From the NCBI RefSeq assembly GCF_014203275.1, contig NZ_JACHIP010000005.1:496001-560000 (forward strand): DNA of 64,000 nt, written 5' to 3'. The notes beneath the pieces are model-generated. The model ran no database searches and had not been told where the DNA came from. It was given only the letters and a program-made list of their open reading frames with translations. Numbering within the stretch: the first letter of the stretch is position 1; the number at the start of each line of letters is the position of its first letter. Positions 27,349 through 35,366 of the stretch are shown piece after piece. A program made the translations under genes and the position numbers. The DNA is from Granulicella aggregans (GTDB lineage: Bacteria; Acidobacteriota; Terriglobia; Terriglobales; Acidobacteriaceae).

Positions 27349-28795
27349 CGCTCCCTCCCTTGGTCTCCGCGCGCTTCTCCCACCACTCGCGGAAGCTCTC
27401 TTTCGGCATCGACTGCAGATCGCGCACCTGGGTCCATCCGCCCAGCAGACCGGGAAGCCAACTGATCCAGCCGTCACCCTGGCCATCCTTGCGAACCAGC
27501 GGGCGTTCGGCGATACGACCTAGCCGCTGCGCTGCTCGGAACCGGCGTTCGCTGCGGAAGATCGATGCGACCGTCTTCAGCGCGATCGCCTCCGGGTCGG
27601 CCCAGCTCTTCTCTTTCACGACCTTATTGCGGAGGTGAATCAACACCTCCGGAATATTGATCTTTACCGGGCACACCTCGTAGCAGGCGCCGCACAGCGA
27701 CGACGCATAAGGCAGCGATTGCGCGTGTTCCATCTGCATCAACTGCGGCGTGAGGATTGCGCCGATCGGCCCTGCATACACCGATCCATACGCGTGGCCG
27801 CCGGTCTGACGATAGACCGGGCAGGCATTCTGGCAGGCTCCACAGCGAATGCAGTTGAGGGTCTGCCGGCCTTCAGCATCAGCAAGAATGCTGGTCCGCG
27901 CGTTGTCCATCAGGATTACGTGAAAGGCCTTTGGCCCGTCGCCCGGATGGACTCCCGTCCATATGCTGTTGTACGGATTCATGCGCTCGCCCGTGGCGGA
28001 TCGCGGCAGCAGTTGCAGGAGGACGCCCAGGTCCTCGTAGCGCGGAATGACCTTGTCGATGCCCGCGATAGTGATCAGCGTGTCTGGCAGCGTGAGGCAC
28101 ATGCGGCCATTGCCCTCGCTCTCCACGACGCAGACTCCGCCGGTCTCCGCGATGAGGAAATTGGCTCCGCTGACTGCCGTCGGCACGGTAAGAAACTTCT
28201 CCCGGAGGAAGAGTCGCGCGGCGTCCGCGAGGTCCTGCGGGCTCGGCCCAAGGTCGGGAAGGTTCATCTCGCGGCGAAAGATCTCGCGGATCTGCTGGCG
28301 GTTCTTGTGCAGCGCGGGAACGACGATGTGTGATGGCTGGTCGTGACCTAGTTGGATGATCAACTCGGCAAGGTCCGTCTCGTAAGGGCGGATGCCTGCC
28401 GCTGCTAACGCAGGGTTGAGTTGAATCTCTTCGGTGGTCATCGACTTGATCTTGATGACTTCCTTGGCGCCCGCGGATTTGGCGAGTGAAACAACAATTT
28501 GGCGCGCCTCCGCCGCGTCGCGTGCCCAGTGAACAACGCCACCGGCAGCGGTGCAGTTGCGCTCAAACTGTTCGAGGTACTCGCGCAGATGCTGCATGGT
28601 GTGCTCGCGCAGACGCTTGCCGGACTCGCGCAGCTCCTGCCAGTCGGGCATTTCGTCGACCACGATGCGGCGCTTGTTCTGGATTACGTCCGTGGCGTGG
28701 CGGACGTTTTTGCGGAGTTGGGTATCGCCAAGAAGGTGACGCGCGGCCATGGGAAAGATCTCTGCCGTGCGCGGATCGAGAGGCTGCAGGCTCAT
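27341..28795 (-). CDS. lutB: Lactate utilisation iron-sulfur protein B
   Basis: A 484-residue subunit of the LutABC complex that oxidises L-lactate to pyruvate. An N-terminal LUD-like domain (about 70-300, with AVSGANFLIAETGGVCVVES) is followed by two 4Fe-4S clusters: CIRCGACQNACP starting at Cys315 and CGACYEVCPVKINIP about 50 residues later, then a C-terminal helical domain. Its start overlaps the lutA stop by four bases (ATGA) and its end overlaps the lutC start, so the three subunits are translationally coupled. Cytoplasmic or membrane-associated by analogy with characterised complexes. Confidence 0.93.
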   Translation of the reverse strand: MSLQPLDPRTAEIFPMAARHLLGDTQLRKNVRHATDVIQNKRRIVVDEMPDWQELRESGKRLREHTMQHLREYLEQFERNCTAAGGVVHWARDAAEARQIVVSLAKSAGAKEVIKIKSMTTEEIQLNPALAAAGIRPYETDLAELIIQLGHDQPSHIVVPALHKNRQQIREIFRREMNLPDLGPSPQDLADAARLFLREKFLTVPTAVSGANFLIAETGGVCVVESEGNGRMCLTLPDTLITIAGIDKVIPRYEDLGVLLQLLPRSATGERMNPYNSIWTGVHPGDGPKAFHVILMDNARTSILADAEGRQTLNCIRCGACQNACPVYRQTGGHAYGSVYAGPIGAILTPQLMQMEHAQSLPYASSLCGACYEVCPVKINIPEVLIHLRNKVVKEKSWADPEAIALKTVASIFRSERRFRAAQRLGRIAERPLVRKDGQGDGWISWLPGLLGGWTQVRDLQSMPKESFREWWEKRAETKGGSDV

Positions 28796-29532
28796 GCGCG
28801 GCCCTCTTCCGTGCTTGCCAGAATCTCTGCAAGATGAATCGTGCGTACTCCTGTGCGCTGGCGATGCAGGGCTCCCTGGATGTGCATCAGGCAGCTGTTA
28901 TCGCAGGCCGTGCAGGCCTCGGCTCCGGTGTTTAGAACAGCGGTCGTCTTCTCTGCAAGCATGGCGCTTGAGACCTCTGCGTTCTTGACGGCGAAGGTAC
29001 CGCCGAAGCCGCAGCACTGCTCGACATTGGCGATGGGAACGAGATCGATGCCGCGCACAGCCTTCAGCAAACGCAGAGGGCCGTCGCCAAGGTTCAGGTT
29101 GCGGAGACCATGACAGCTTGCGTGGTAGGTCACGCGATGAGGGTAGTAGGCTCCGACATCGTCCAGCCCAAGGCGGCGTGTCAGCAGTTCTGAGAATTCG
29201 AAGATCTTCGGCAGCAGTTCAGCCACGTCGCGGATCAGATCCGGTCTGCCTATCTCCTCGGCCATCTTCGGGTAGTGGTCTTTCATCATCGCCACGCAGG
29301 AAGACGATGGAACGACGACCGCGTCCGCATCGCGAAACTGCGCAACGAAGCGTTCCAGCAGGGGCATGGCTTCCTTCTGGTATCCAGTGTTGTAGTGCAT
29401 CTGGCCGCAGCAGGTCTGTCCGGCGGGAAAGACCACCGTATGCCCCAGCCGCTCCAGAACGCGGACGACCGCCTTGCCGGTATCCGGAAAGAGGGTGTCG
29501 TTATAACAGGTGATGAATAGCGAGATACGCAA
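28792..29532 (-). CDS. lutA: Lactate utilisation protein A (cysteine-rich CCG domains)
   Basis: A 246-residue protein with two cysteine-rich domains of the heterodisulfide-reductase type: PAGQTCCGQMHYNTGY in the first half and VEQCCGFGGTFAVKNAE in the second, plus the conserved YHASCHGLRNL. It is the first gene of the lutABC-rhaI-regulator block and is divergent from the symporter gene rhaT across 126 bases. The start codon is TTG at 29532 with GGAGG four bases upstream. Role: part of the L-lactate oxidation complex that finishes rhamnose breakdown. Confidence 0.93.
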   Translation of the reverse strand: MRISLFITCYNDTLFPDTGKAVVRVLERLGHTVVFPAGQTCCGQMHYNTGYQKEAMPLLERFVAQFRDADAVVVPSSSCVAMMKDHYPKMAEEIGRPDLIRDVAELLPKIFEFSELLTRRLGLDDVGAYYPHRVTYHASCHGLRNLNLGDGPLRLLKAVRGIDLVPIANVEQCCGFGGTFAVKNAEVSSAMLAEKTTAVLNTGAEACTACDNSCLMHIQGALHRQRTGVRTIHLAEILASTEEGRA

Positions 29533-29658
29533 TCAGCCTCCGCTTGGGCGTCCGTTAGTTTCCGGTGCGCGATTCAATAGAGAGTATATTTCCCTTTCGC
29601 ATTTCCGATCATGTAGGATGAGTGCGCTTCGCGGCATCCACTCTCTTTTGAGGCAATC
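29533..29658. promoter_or_regulatory. Divergent lutA / rhaT promoter region
   Basis: A 126-base gap from which the lut-rhaI-regulator block and the rhaT-GH106 block are read in opposite directions. On the minus strand TATACT within AAATATACTCTC is a fair -10 for lutA, without a good -35. No clear promoter was found for rhaT. Joint control from one operator is plausible given the shared pathway. Confidence 0.4.
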
Positions 29659-30846
29659 ATGGGTTCGAACCCGTTTCTCGGAGTCATCTATCACTGGATC
29701 GGCGGCTTCGCCTCTGCCACCAACTTTATTCCATTCCGCGGCATCAAGCGCTGGTCGTGGGAGATCTACTGGCTGATACAGGGCGTCGCTGCATGGCTGA
29801 TCGCGCCAATCGTTCTCGCCGGGCTGCTGGTCCCGGACCTCTTCCAAGTTCTTCACACGGCCTATGCAACGAAACCCCATGCGATTTGGGTCGCTGTCCT
29901 CTTTGGCATGCTCTGGGGAGTTGGCGGCCTCACCTTCGGTCTTGCCATCCGCTACCTGGGGATTGCGCTCGGCTATGCAATCGCGCTCGGTCTATGCACC
30001 GCCTTCGGAACGCTGGTGCCACCGATCTACCACGGGCAGCTCAACACCATCGCCCATGAGCGCTCCGGCCAGATCATTCTTCTGGGCATTCTCATCTGTC
30101 TAATCGCCGTAGCCGTCAACGGCGCCGCCGGACTTTCCAAGGAGCGTGAGATTACCCCGGAAGAGAAAGCTGAATCCGGCGAGCGCGACTTCTCGTTTGT
30201 GAAAGGTGTGCTGATCGCCATTGGCGCTGGATTTATGAGTTCCTTCTTCGCCTTCGGCCTGGATGCCGGAGCGCCTATCGGGGCAATCGCCAAGGCGCAC
30301 CTGATCGAGACGGGCAAGCCGGAGGTGTTTCAAAATCTGCCGGTCCTTGTCGTCGTTCTCTGGGGAGGGTTCGCTACGAATTTTGTCTGGTCGATGATCC
30401 TGATCTTCCGCAACCGTTCCTTTGCGCAGTTCACCGGAACGCCCGGCAGCAACCCGATGCGCGCGGTCGCAACCTCCGGAGACACGCTGATGGACTTTGA
30501 TGCCAGTGACATCGCAGGTCTGTCCCGGCTTTCGAGTGCAACACTCGTTCGCAACTATCTCTTCGCCGCGCTCGCCGGGGTCATTTGGTACTTCCAGTTC
30601 TTCTTCTACTCCATGGGCCAGACGAAGATGGGCCGGTACGACTTCTCAAGTTGGACACTGCACATGGCGAGCATCATCATCTTCGCGACTCTGTGGGGTC
30701 TTGCGCTGAAGGAGTGGAAGGGTACCAGTCGGCGCACAAAGACGCTCGTCACCTGCGGCCTGATGCTGCTGATCGGATCGACGCTCGTCGTCGGCTATGG
30801 CAACTACCTGAAGGCGATGGAGACGACCATCCAAGCCTCTCGCTAA
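29659..30846 (+). CDS. rhaT: L-rhamnose/H+ symporter
   Basis: An inner-membrane protein of 395 residues with about ten hydrophobic segments, starting GSNPFLGVIYHWIGGFASA, a beginning typical of RhaT in the drug/metabolite transporter superfamily. Other matches are IKRWSWEIYWLIQGVAAWLI, GMLWGVGGLTFGLAIRYLG and the late IWYFQFFFYSMGQTKMG. It imports L-rhamnose with protons, delivering the substrate of RhaI. It is somewhat longer than the enterobacterial protein because of the insert around 155-175. The next gene, a GH106 enzyme, starts 37 bases downstream in the same direction. Confidence 0.93.
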   Translation: MGSNPFLGVIYHWIGGFASATNFIPFRGIKRWSWEIYWLIQGVAAWLIAPIVLAGLLVPDLFQVLHTAYATKPHAIWVAVLFGMLWGVGGLTFGLAIRYLGIALGYAIALGLCTAFGTLVPPIYHGQLNTIAHERSGQIILLGILICLIAVAVNGAAGLSKEREITPEEKAESGERDFSFVKGVLIAIGAGFMSSFFAFGLDAGAPIGAIAKAHLIETGKPEVFQNLPVLVVVLWGGFATNFVWSMILIFRNRSFAQFTGTPGSNPMRAVATSGDTLMDFDASDIAGLSRLSSATLVRNYLFAALAGVIWYFQFFFYSMGQTKMGRYDFSSWTLHMASIIIFATLWGLALKEWKGTSRRTKTLVTCGLMLLIGSTLVVGYGNYLKAMETTIQASR

Positions 30847-30883
30847 ATCGCACATCATTTCCGTTACAAAGGAGTTGGATACG

Positions 30884-33800
30884 ATGCACCCGAAGACACC
30901 AAAGACAACGGCCCGCAGGCTGTCACAGTCGCGAGTTGCGACCATCCTCGGCATCTCTTTCGCGCTCTCGCTGAACGCCATGGCCCAGACCGACAAGAAC
31001 GCCCTGATGAAAGGGTTTGAGAATCCGCCGTCTTCAGCCCAGCCCCGCGTTTGGTGGCACTGGATGAATGGCAATATCACCAAGGAAGGTATCAAGCTGG
31101 ACCTCGAATGGATGCATCGCTCTGGCATCGCGGGCTTTCAGAACTTCGATGCTGCGTTGGACACTCCGCAAGTCGTGGACAAGCGCCTCGCGTATATGAC
31201 TCCAGAGTGGAAGGATGCTTTCAAGTATGCGACCACGCTTGCGGACAGCCTGGGGATGGAAGAGGCCATCGCGGGATCCCCTGGATGGAGTGAAACCGGC
31301 GGCCCGTGGGTGCCTCCATCGGAAGGGATGAAGAAGTATGTCTGGAGCGAGACCGCGATCGAAGGCGGCAAGCCCTTCAACGGCAAGCTTGCCCATCCGC
31401 CATCGAACACGGGCCCCTTCCAGAACATCGAAGGCGGCGATTCGATGGGTCCGGGGACCACTCTTCCGAAGTTTTATGCCGACGCAGTCGTCCTCGCCTA
31501 TCGCAAGCCGAAGGCGGAGGCTGCGGCTCCTCCGCTCAATCCTAAGATCACTGCCAGCTCGGGATTACCAGATCTGAAGATGCTGAACGATGGCGATCTC
31601 GAGACAATGATGAAGCTGCCGATACCGGCCGCAGGAGAAGATGCGTGGATACAGTGGGAGTTCCCCACCGCGCAACGCATCCGCTCGCTGACGATCGTCA
31701 CTGGTTCCATCAGCGAGATCGTCGGCGCCCTGACCGGGATTGGGAATCCGGAGAAGTCGCTACAGATAAGCGACGATGGTAAGACGTTCCGCGACGTCGC
31801 TTCCCTCGCCGACGGCGGGGCTAAGCAGCATACGATCGCTCTGCCGGACGTGCACGCGAAGTTTGTTCGCGTGGTCTTCAAACGTGGGCCCGCTCCAAAG
31901 ATGCCCTTCTGGGCGGTTGGCATGGATCCAGCTTCCTTTGGAATTTCCACCAAGCCTAAGCCGCCAGAGTATGAGATCGCGGAACTGACGCTGCAAACAG
32001 GCGCCCGCGTCAACCGCTTCGAAGAGAAGGCCGCGTTTGTCACTATGCACGACCTTTATAAGTTGGCGACACCTGCGGTCGATGCAGATGCCACCATCGC
32101 AAAGGCTGATGTGATCGATCTGACCAGCAAGATGCAGCCGGACGGAACTCTGAACTGGACCCCGCCTGCTGGTGACTGGGTCGCTTTGCGTTTCGGCTAC
32201 TCCCTGCTGGGAATCACCAACCATCCAGCAACGAAGGAGGCCACTGGCCTTGAAGTCGACAAGCTGAATCACGCGTACGTGAAGAAGTACATGGATGGCT
32301 ATCTCGACAGCTACAAGGAGACGGTCGGCGCGGATTGGATGGGCAAGCGCGGTATTCGTTACGTCATCACCGATAGTTGGGAGGCGGGCTCGCAGAACTG
32401 GACCGACGATATGATCGCGCAGTTCAAGAAGTATCGCGGGTATGATCCTCTGCCCTGGATGCCTGTCCTCGCAGGTCGGGTCGTTGAAAGTGCTGCGGCC
32501 AGCGACCAGTTCCTATGGGACTTCCGCAAGACGATCGCGGACCTCATCTCCGACGAACACTACGGACAGGTGCAGGCATCGCTTAAGGAGCGCGGCATCG
32601 GGCACTACGGCGAGTCTCACGAAGCTGGGCGCGCCTTTGTCGCCGATGGCATGGAGGTCAAGAAGCTCGACGACATTCCTATGGCCGCCATGTGGACACA
32701 GTCTCCGGGCGTGAACCATGAACAGTTCGGGTTCAACGCGGACGATCGTGAGTCGGCTTCAGTCGCCCATATCTACGGCCAAAATCTGGTTGCTGCCGAG
32801 TCGATGACCGCAGGCGCCGCTCCGTGGGCATGGTCACCCGCGACGCTGAAGCCCACGGCAGACCAGGAGTTTCTCAACGGCATCAACCGCTTCGTCATTC
32901 ATGAGTCTGCGCACCAGCCGCTAGTCGGCAAGGCACCTGGTCTGACGCTTGGCCCCTTCGGGCAATGGTTCAATCGCAACGAGACATGGGCGGAACAGGC
33001 TCGTCCGTGGATCGACTATCTCGCACGCACAAGCTACCTGCTGCAGCAGGGACACTTCGGCGCAGACATCATCTACTTCTATGGCGAGGATTCGAACCTT
33101 ACTGCCATCTACGGCGACAAGGCACCGAACATACCCGCCGGCTATGGTTTCGACTACATCAACGCCGACGGCCTGATCCATGTGCTGAAGACTGCTAACG
33201 GCAAGATCACAACCGCCAGCGGCATGAGCTATAGCCTCCTTGCGCTCGATCCCTACAGCACACACATGTCACTGCCTGTGCTGCGCGCGATCCACAAGCT
33301 TGTTGAAGATGGGGCGACCCTCGCTGGCCCTATGCCAGCAGATGATCCCAGCCTTGGCGACGACCATGCGGAGTTCACGAAGCTCAACAGCGAGCTGTTC
33401 GGTGATGGCTCCGGCACACACAAGGTCGGCAAAGGCACGGTCTATGCGGGCCTGAGTCTTGATGATGTCTTTCATACGATGAATCTTAAACCTGATTTCG
33501 ACTACACCAAGCCAGCACCCGACACGCGGCTGCTCTTCGTCCATCGCAAGCTGGCGGATGGCGATGTCTACTTCGTCGACAACCGCAGCGACAGCCCCGC
33601 AACCGTCGACGCCACCTTCCGCGTGGCAGGCAAAGCCCCGCAACTCTGGTACGCCGAGACGGGCAAAGGAGAGCCTGTTTCTTATACAAGCGCCGACGGC
33701 CATACCACGGTGCCGCTCAAGCTTGAAGCGTGGGGTACTGTCTTCGTGGTCTTCCGCGAGAGTGCAAAATCGCCGTCTCATACAGTCCCCAACATGCATG

Positions 33801-34297
33801 AGACAGAGCTCGCAACACTCGATGGAAGCTGGAATGTGAGCTTCCAGAGCGGCCGCGGCGCTCCTGCGACGGCAAGCCTCGACAAGCTCATCTCATGGCC
33901 AGAGAGTGCCGATGCCGGTATCAAGTACTTCGCCGGAACCGGCACTTATGTCCGAACGATCGATGCCTCGCCGGAGTGGTTCAAGAAAGGGGTCCAAGTC
34001 TGGCTCGATCTTGGCGACGTCAAGAACCTAGCCCAGGTGACGCTCAACAGCAGAGACCTTGCGGTGGTGTGGCACGCGCCGTATCGCGTCAACCTAACTG
34101 GCACTCTGAAGCCCGGCAAGAACGAGCTCATCATCAAGGTGACAAATGCATGGGTCAATCGGCTGATCGGAGATGAGCAGCCCGATGCGAAGGTGAAGTA
34201 CACCTTCGCCGACGTGAAACCCTACAAAGCTGATTCACCTTTGTTGCCCTCGGGCCTGATTGGACCTGTGAAGCTCTACGCAGAGTCACACGAGTAG
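30884..34297 (+). CDS. GH106 alpha-L-rhamnosidase (second copy)
   Basis: A secreted 1137-residue paralogue of the enzyme at 11872-15282. A signal peptide (RVATILGISFALSLNAMAQ) precedes QPRVWWHWMNGNITKEGI and LEWMHRSGIAGFQNFDAAL. Candidate catalytic residues are in TDSWEAGSQNW (Glu500) and HYGESHEAGRA. Overall order of domains is the same as in the first copy, ending with a galactose-binding-like sandwich and WVNRLIGDEQPDAKVKYTF. The ATG at 30884 has AAGGAG nine bases upstream. It follows rhaT closely and is followed by the amidohydrolase gene. Having two such enzymes in one locus suggests different rhamnosyl linkages, which is inference. Confidence 0.89.
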   Translation: MHPKTPKTTARRLSQSRVATILGISFALSLNAMAQTDKNALMKGFENPPSSAQPRVWWHWMNGNITKEGIKLDLEWMHRSGIAGFQNFDAALDTPQVVDKRLAYMTPEWKDAFKYATTLADSLGMEEAIAGSPGWSETGGPWVPPSEGMKKYVWSETAIEGGKPFNGKLAHPPSNTGPFQNIEGGDSMGPGTTLPKFYADAVVLAYRKPKAEAAAPPLNPKITASSGLPDLKMLNDGDLETMMKLPIPAAGEDAWIQWEFPTAQRIRSLTIVTGSISEIVGALTGIGNPEKSLQISDDGKTFRDVASLADGGAKQHTIALPDVHAKFVRVVFKRGPAPKMPFWAVGMDPASFGISTKPKPPEYEIAELTLQTGARVNRFEEKAAFVTMHDLYKLATPAVDADATIAKADVIDLTSKMQPDGTLNWTPPAGDWVALRFGYSLLGITNHPATKEATGLEVDKLNHAYVKKYMDGYLDSYKETVGADWMGKRGIRYVITDSWEAGSQNWTDDMIAQFKKYRGYDPLPWMPVLAGRVVESAAASDQFLWDFRKTIADLISDEHYGQVQASLKERGIGHYGESHEAGRAFVADGMEVKKLDDIPMAAMWTQSPGVNHEQFGFNADDRESASVAHIYGQNLVAAESMTAGAAPWAWSPATLKPTADQEFLNGINRFVIHESAHQPLVGKAPGLTLGPFGQWFNRNETWAEQARPWIDYLARTSYLLQQGHFGADIIYFYGEDSNLTAIYGDKAPNIPAGYGFDYINADGLIHVLKTANGKITTASGMSYSLLALDPYSTHMSLPVLRAIHKLVEDGATLAGPMPADDPSLGDDHAEFTKLNSELFGDGSGTHKVGKGTVYAGLSLDDVFHTMNLKPDFDYTKPAPDTRLLFVHRKLADGDVYFVDNRSDSPATVDATFRVAGKAPQLWYAETGKGEPVSYTSADGHTTVPLKLEAWGTVFVVFRESAKSPSHTVPNMHETELATLDGSWNVSFQSGRGAPATASLDKLISWPESADAGIKYFAGTGTYVRTIDASPEWFKKGVQVWLDLGDVKNLAQVTLNSRDLAVVWHAPYRVNLTGTLKPGKNELIIKVTNAWVNRLIGDEQPDAKVKYTFADVKPYKADSPLLPSGLIGPVKLYAESHE

Positions 34298-34373
34298 TAG
34301 TTTGGACAGGAAGCAGTCGCGGCGCATCGGCCGCGGCTGTTCGTCTTTAGCGACTGGATCGAGAAAGGTAGAC

Positions 34374-35366
34374 ATGGCACCGCGTGTCTTGATGGCCACG
34401 AAGATAAATCGCAGAGAGTTCCTCAAGTCCTCTGCGTACATCGGAGGTGTCCTAACCACCGGAGAGATCTTCGCGCCAACGCCTCCGCGTATACCGATCA
34501 TCGATACGCACATTCATCTCTTCGATCCCACACGCCCCGGCGGCGTTCCGTGGCCAGAGCCATCCGATACCGTGCTCTACAAGCCTGCCTTGCCCGATCG
34601 CTACCAGAAGCTTGCGAACAGCTTCAAAGTTGTCGGGGCCATCGCTATCGAGGCCAGTCCCCTGCCAAAGGACAACGATTGGCTTCTCGCCACCGCGAAG
34701 AAGAATCCGCTGATGGTTGGGATTATTGGGGACCTTGTTCCGAGCTCGCCAGAGTTCGCGAGTGAGCTTGAACGGCTGCATGAAGATCCACTCTTTCTCG
34801 GCCTTCGTTATGGAAACCTTTGGAACCGCAACCTTGTAGATGACGTGAAGCGGGCCGGGTTCATGGATGGATTAAAGATGGTCTCGAAAGCAGGCGTCGT
34901 ATTCGAGAGCGCCAATCCGAATCCAGCACTCGTCGCAACGCTTGCGGAGATTGCGAGCCGCATACCCGACCTCACCATCGTCGTCGACCATCTTCCCCAT
35001 GCTGCATCGCCTGCTGATCCGGTAGCGAAGGCCGCTTACATCGACTCGCTCCGCAGGTTGGGCAACGCTCCGCGCGCCTTCATCAAGCTCTCCGAAATTC
35101 CCACTGAGAAGAATGGCACAGTTCCAACTAACGTTAGCTTCTATAAGGACACGCTCGACGAGCTATGGAACATCTTCGGCGAAGATAAGGTCCTCTTCGG
35201 CAGCGACTGGCCTAACAGCGATCACGTCCTTGCGTATCTTGAGACCGTCAGCATTCTCAAGGACTACGCCGCCGGCAAGAGCCACATTGCGCAGGAAAAA
35301 CTGTTCTGGAGGAACTCAATCGATGCGTACCGATGGCATCCTCGCCTTCCGAGCCAGCCTCGCTAA
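34374..35366 (+). CDS. Exported amidohydrolase-family (TIM-barrel) hydrolase
   Basis: A 330-residue member of amidohydrolase family 2, which includes sugar lactonases (L-fuconolactonase, L-rhamnonolactonase) and decarboxylases. Motifs: IIDTHIHLFDP (metal-binding His-X-His near residue 47), TIVVDHLPHA and the late VLFGSDWPNSD with the metal Asp. The N-terminus NRREFLKSSAYIGG resembles a twin-arginine export signal, so it probably acts in the periplasm. The ATG at 34374 follows AAAGGT; a TTG further upstream is less likely. Its 3' end overlaps the next gene by 44 bases. In this locus a lactonase or esterase acting on rhamnose derivatives is plausible, but the reaction is not known. Confidence 0.7.
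   Translation: MAPRVLMATKINRREFLKSSAYIGGVLTTGEIFAPTPPRIPIIDTHIHLFDPTRPGGVPWPEPSDTVLYKPALPDRYQKLANSFKVVGAIAIEASPLPKDNDWLLATAKKNPLMVGIIGDLVPSSPEFASELERLHEDPLFLGLRYGNLWNRNLVDDVKRAGFMDGLKMVSKAGVVFESANPNPALVATLAEIASRIPDLTIVVDHLPHAASPADPVAKAAYIDSLRRLGNAPRAFIKLSEIPTEKNGTVPTNVSFYKDTLDELWNIFGEDKVLFGSDWPNSDHVLAYLETVSILKDYAAGKSHIAQEKLFWRNSIDAYRWHPRLPSQPR

Noticed and set aside
27349..27486. Longer lutC start
   Set aside because: It lies wholly inside lutB in another frame; the ATG at 27348 has a good ribosome site and a normal family start.
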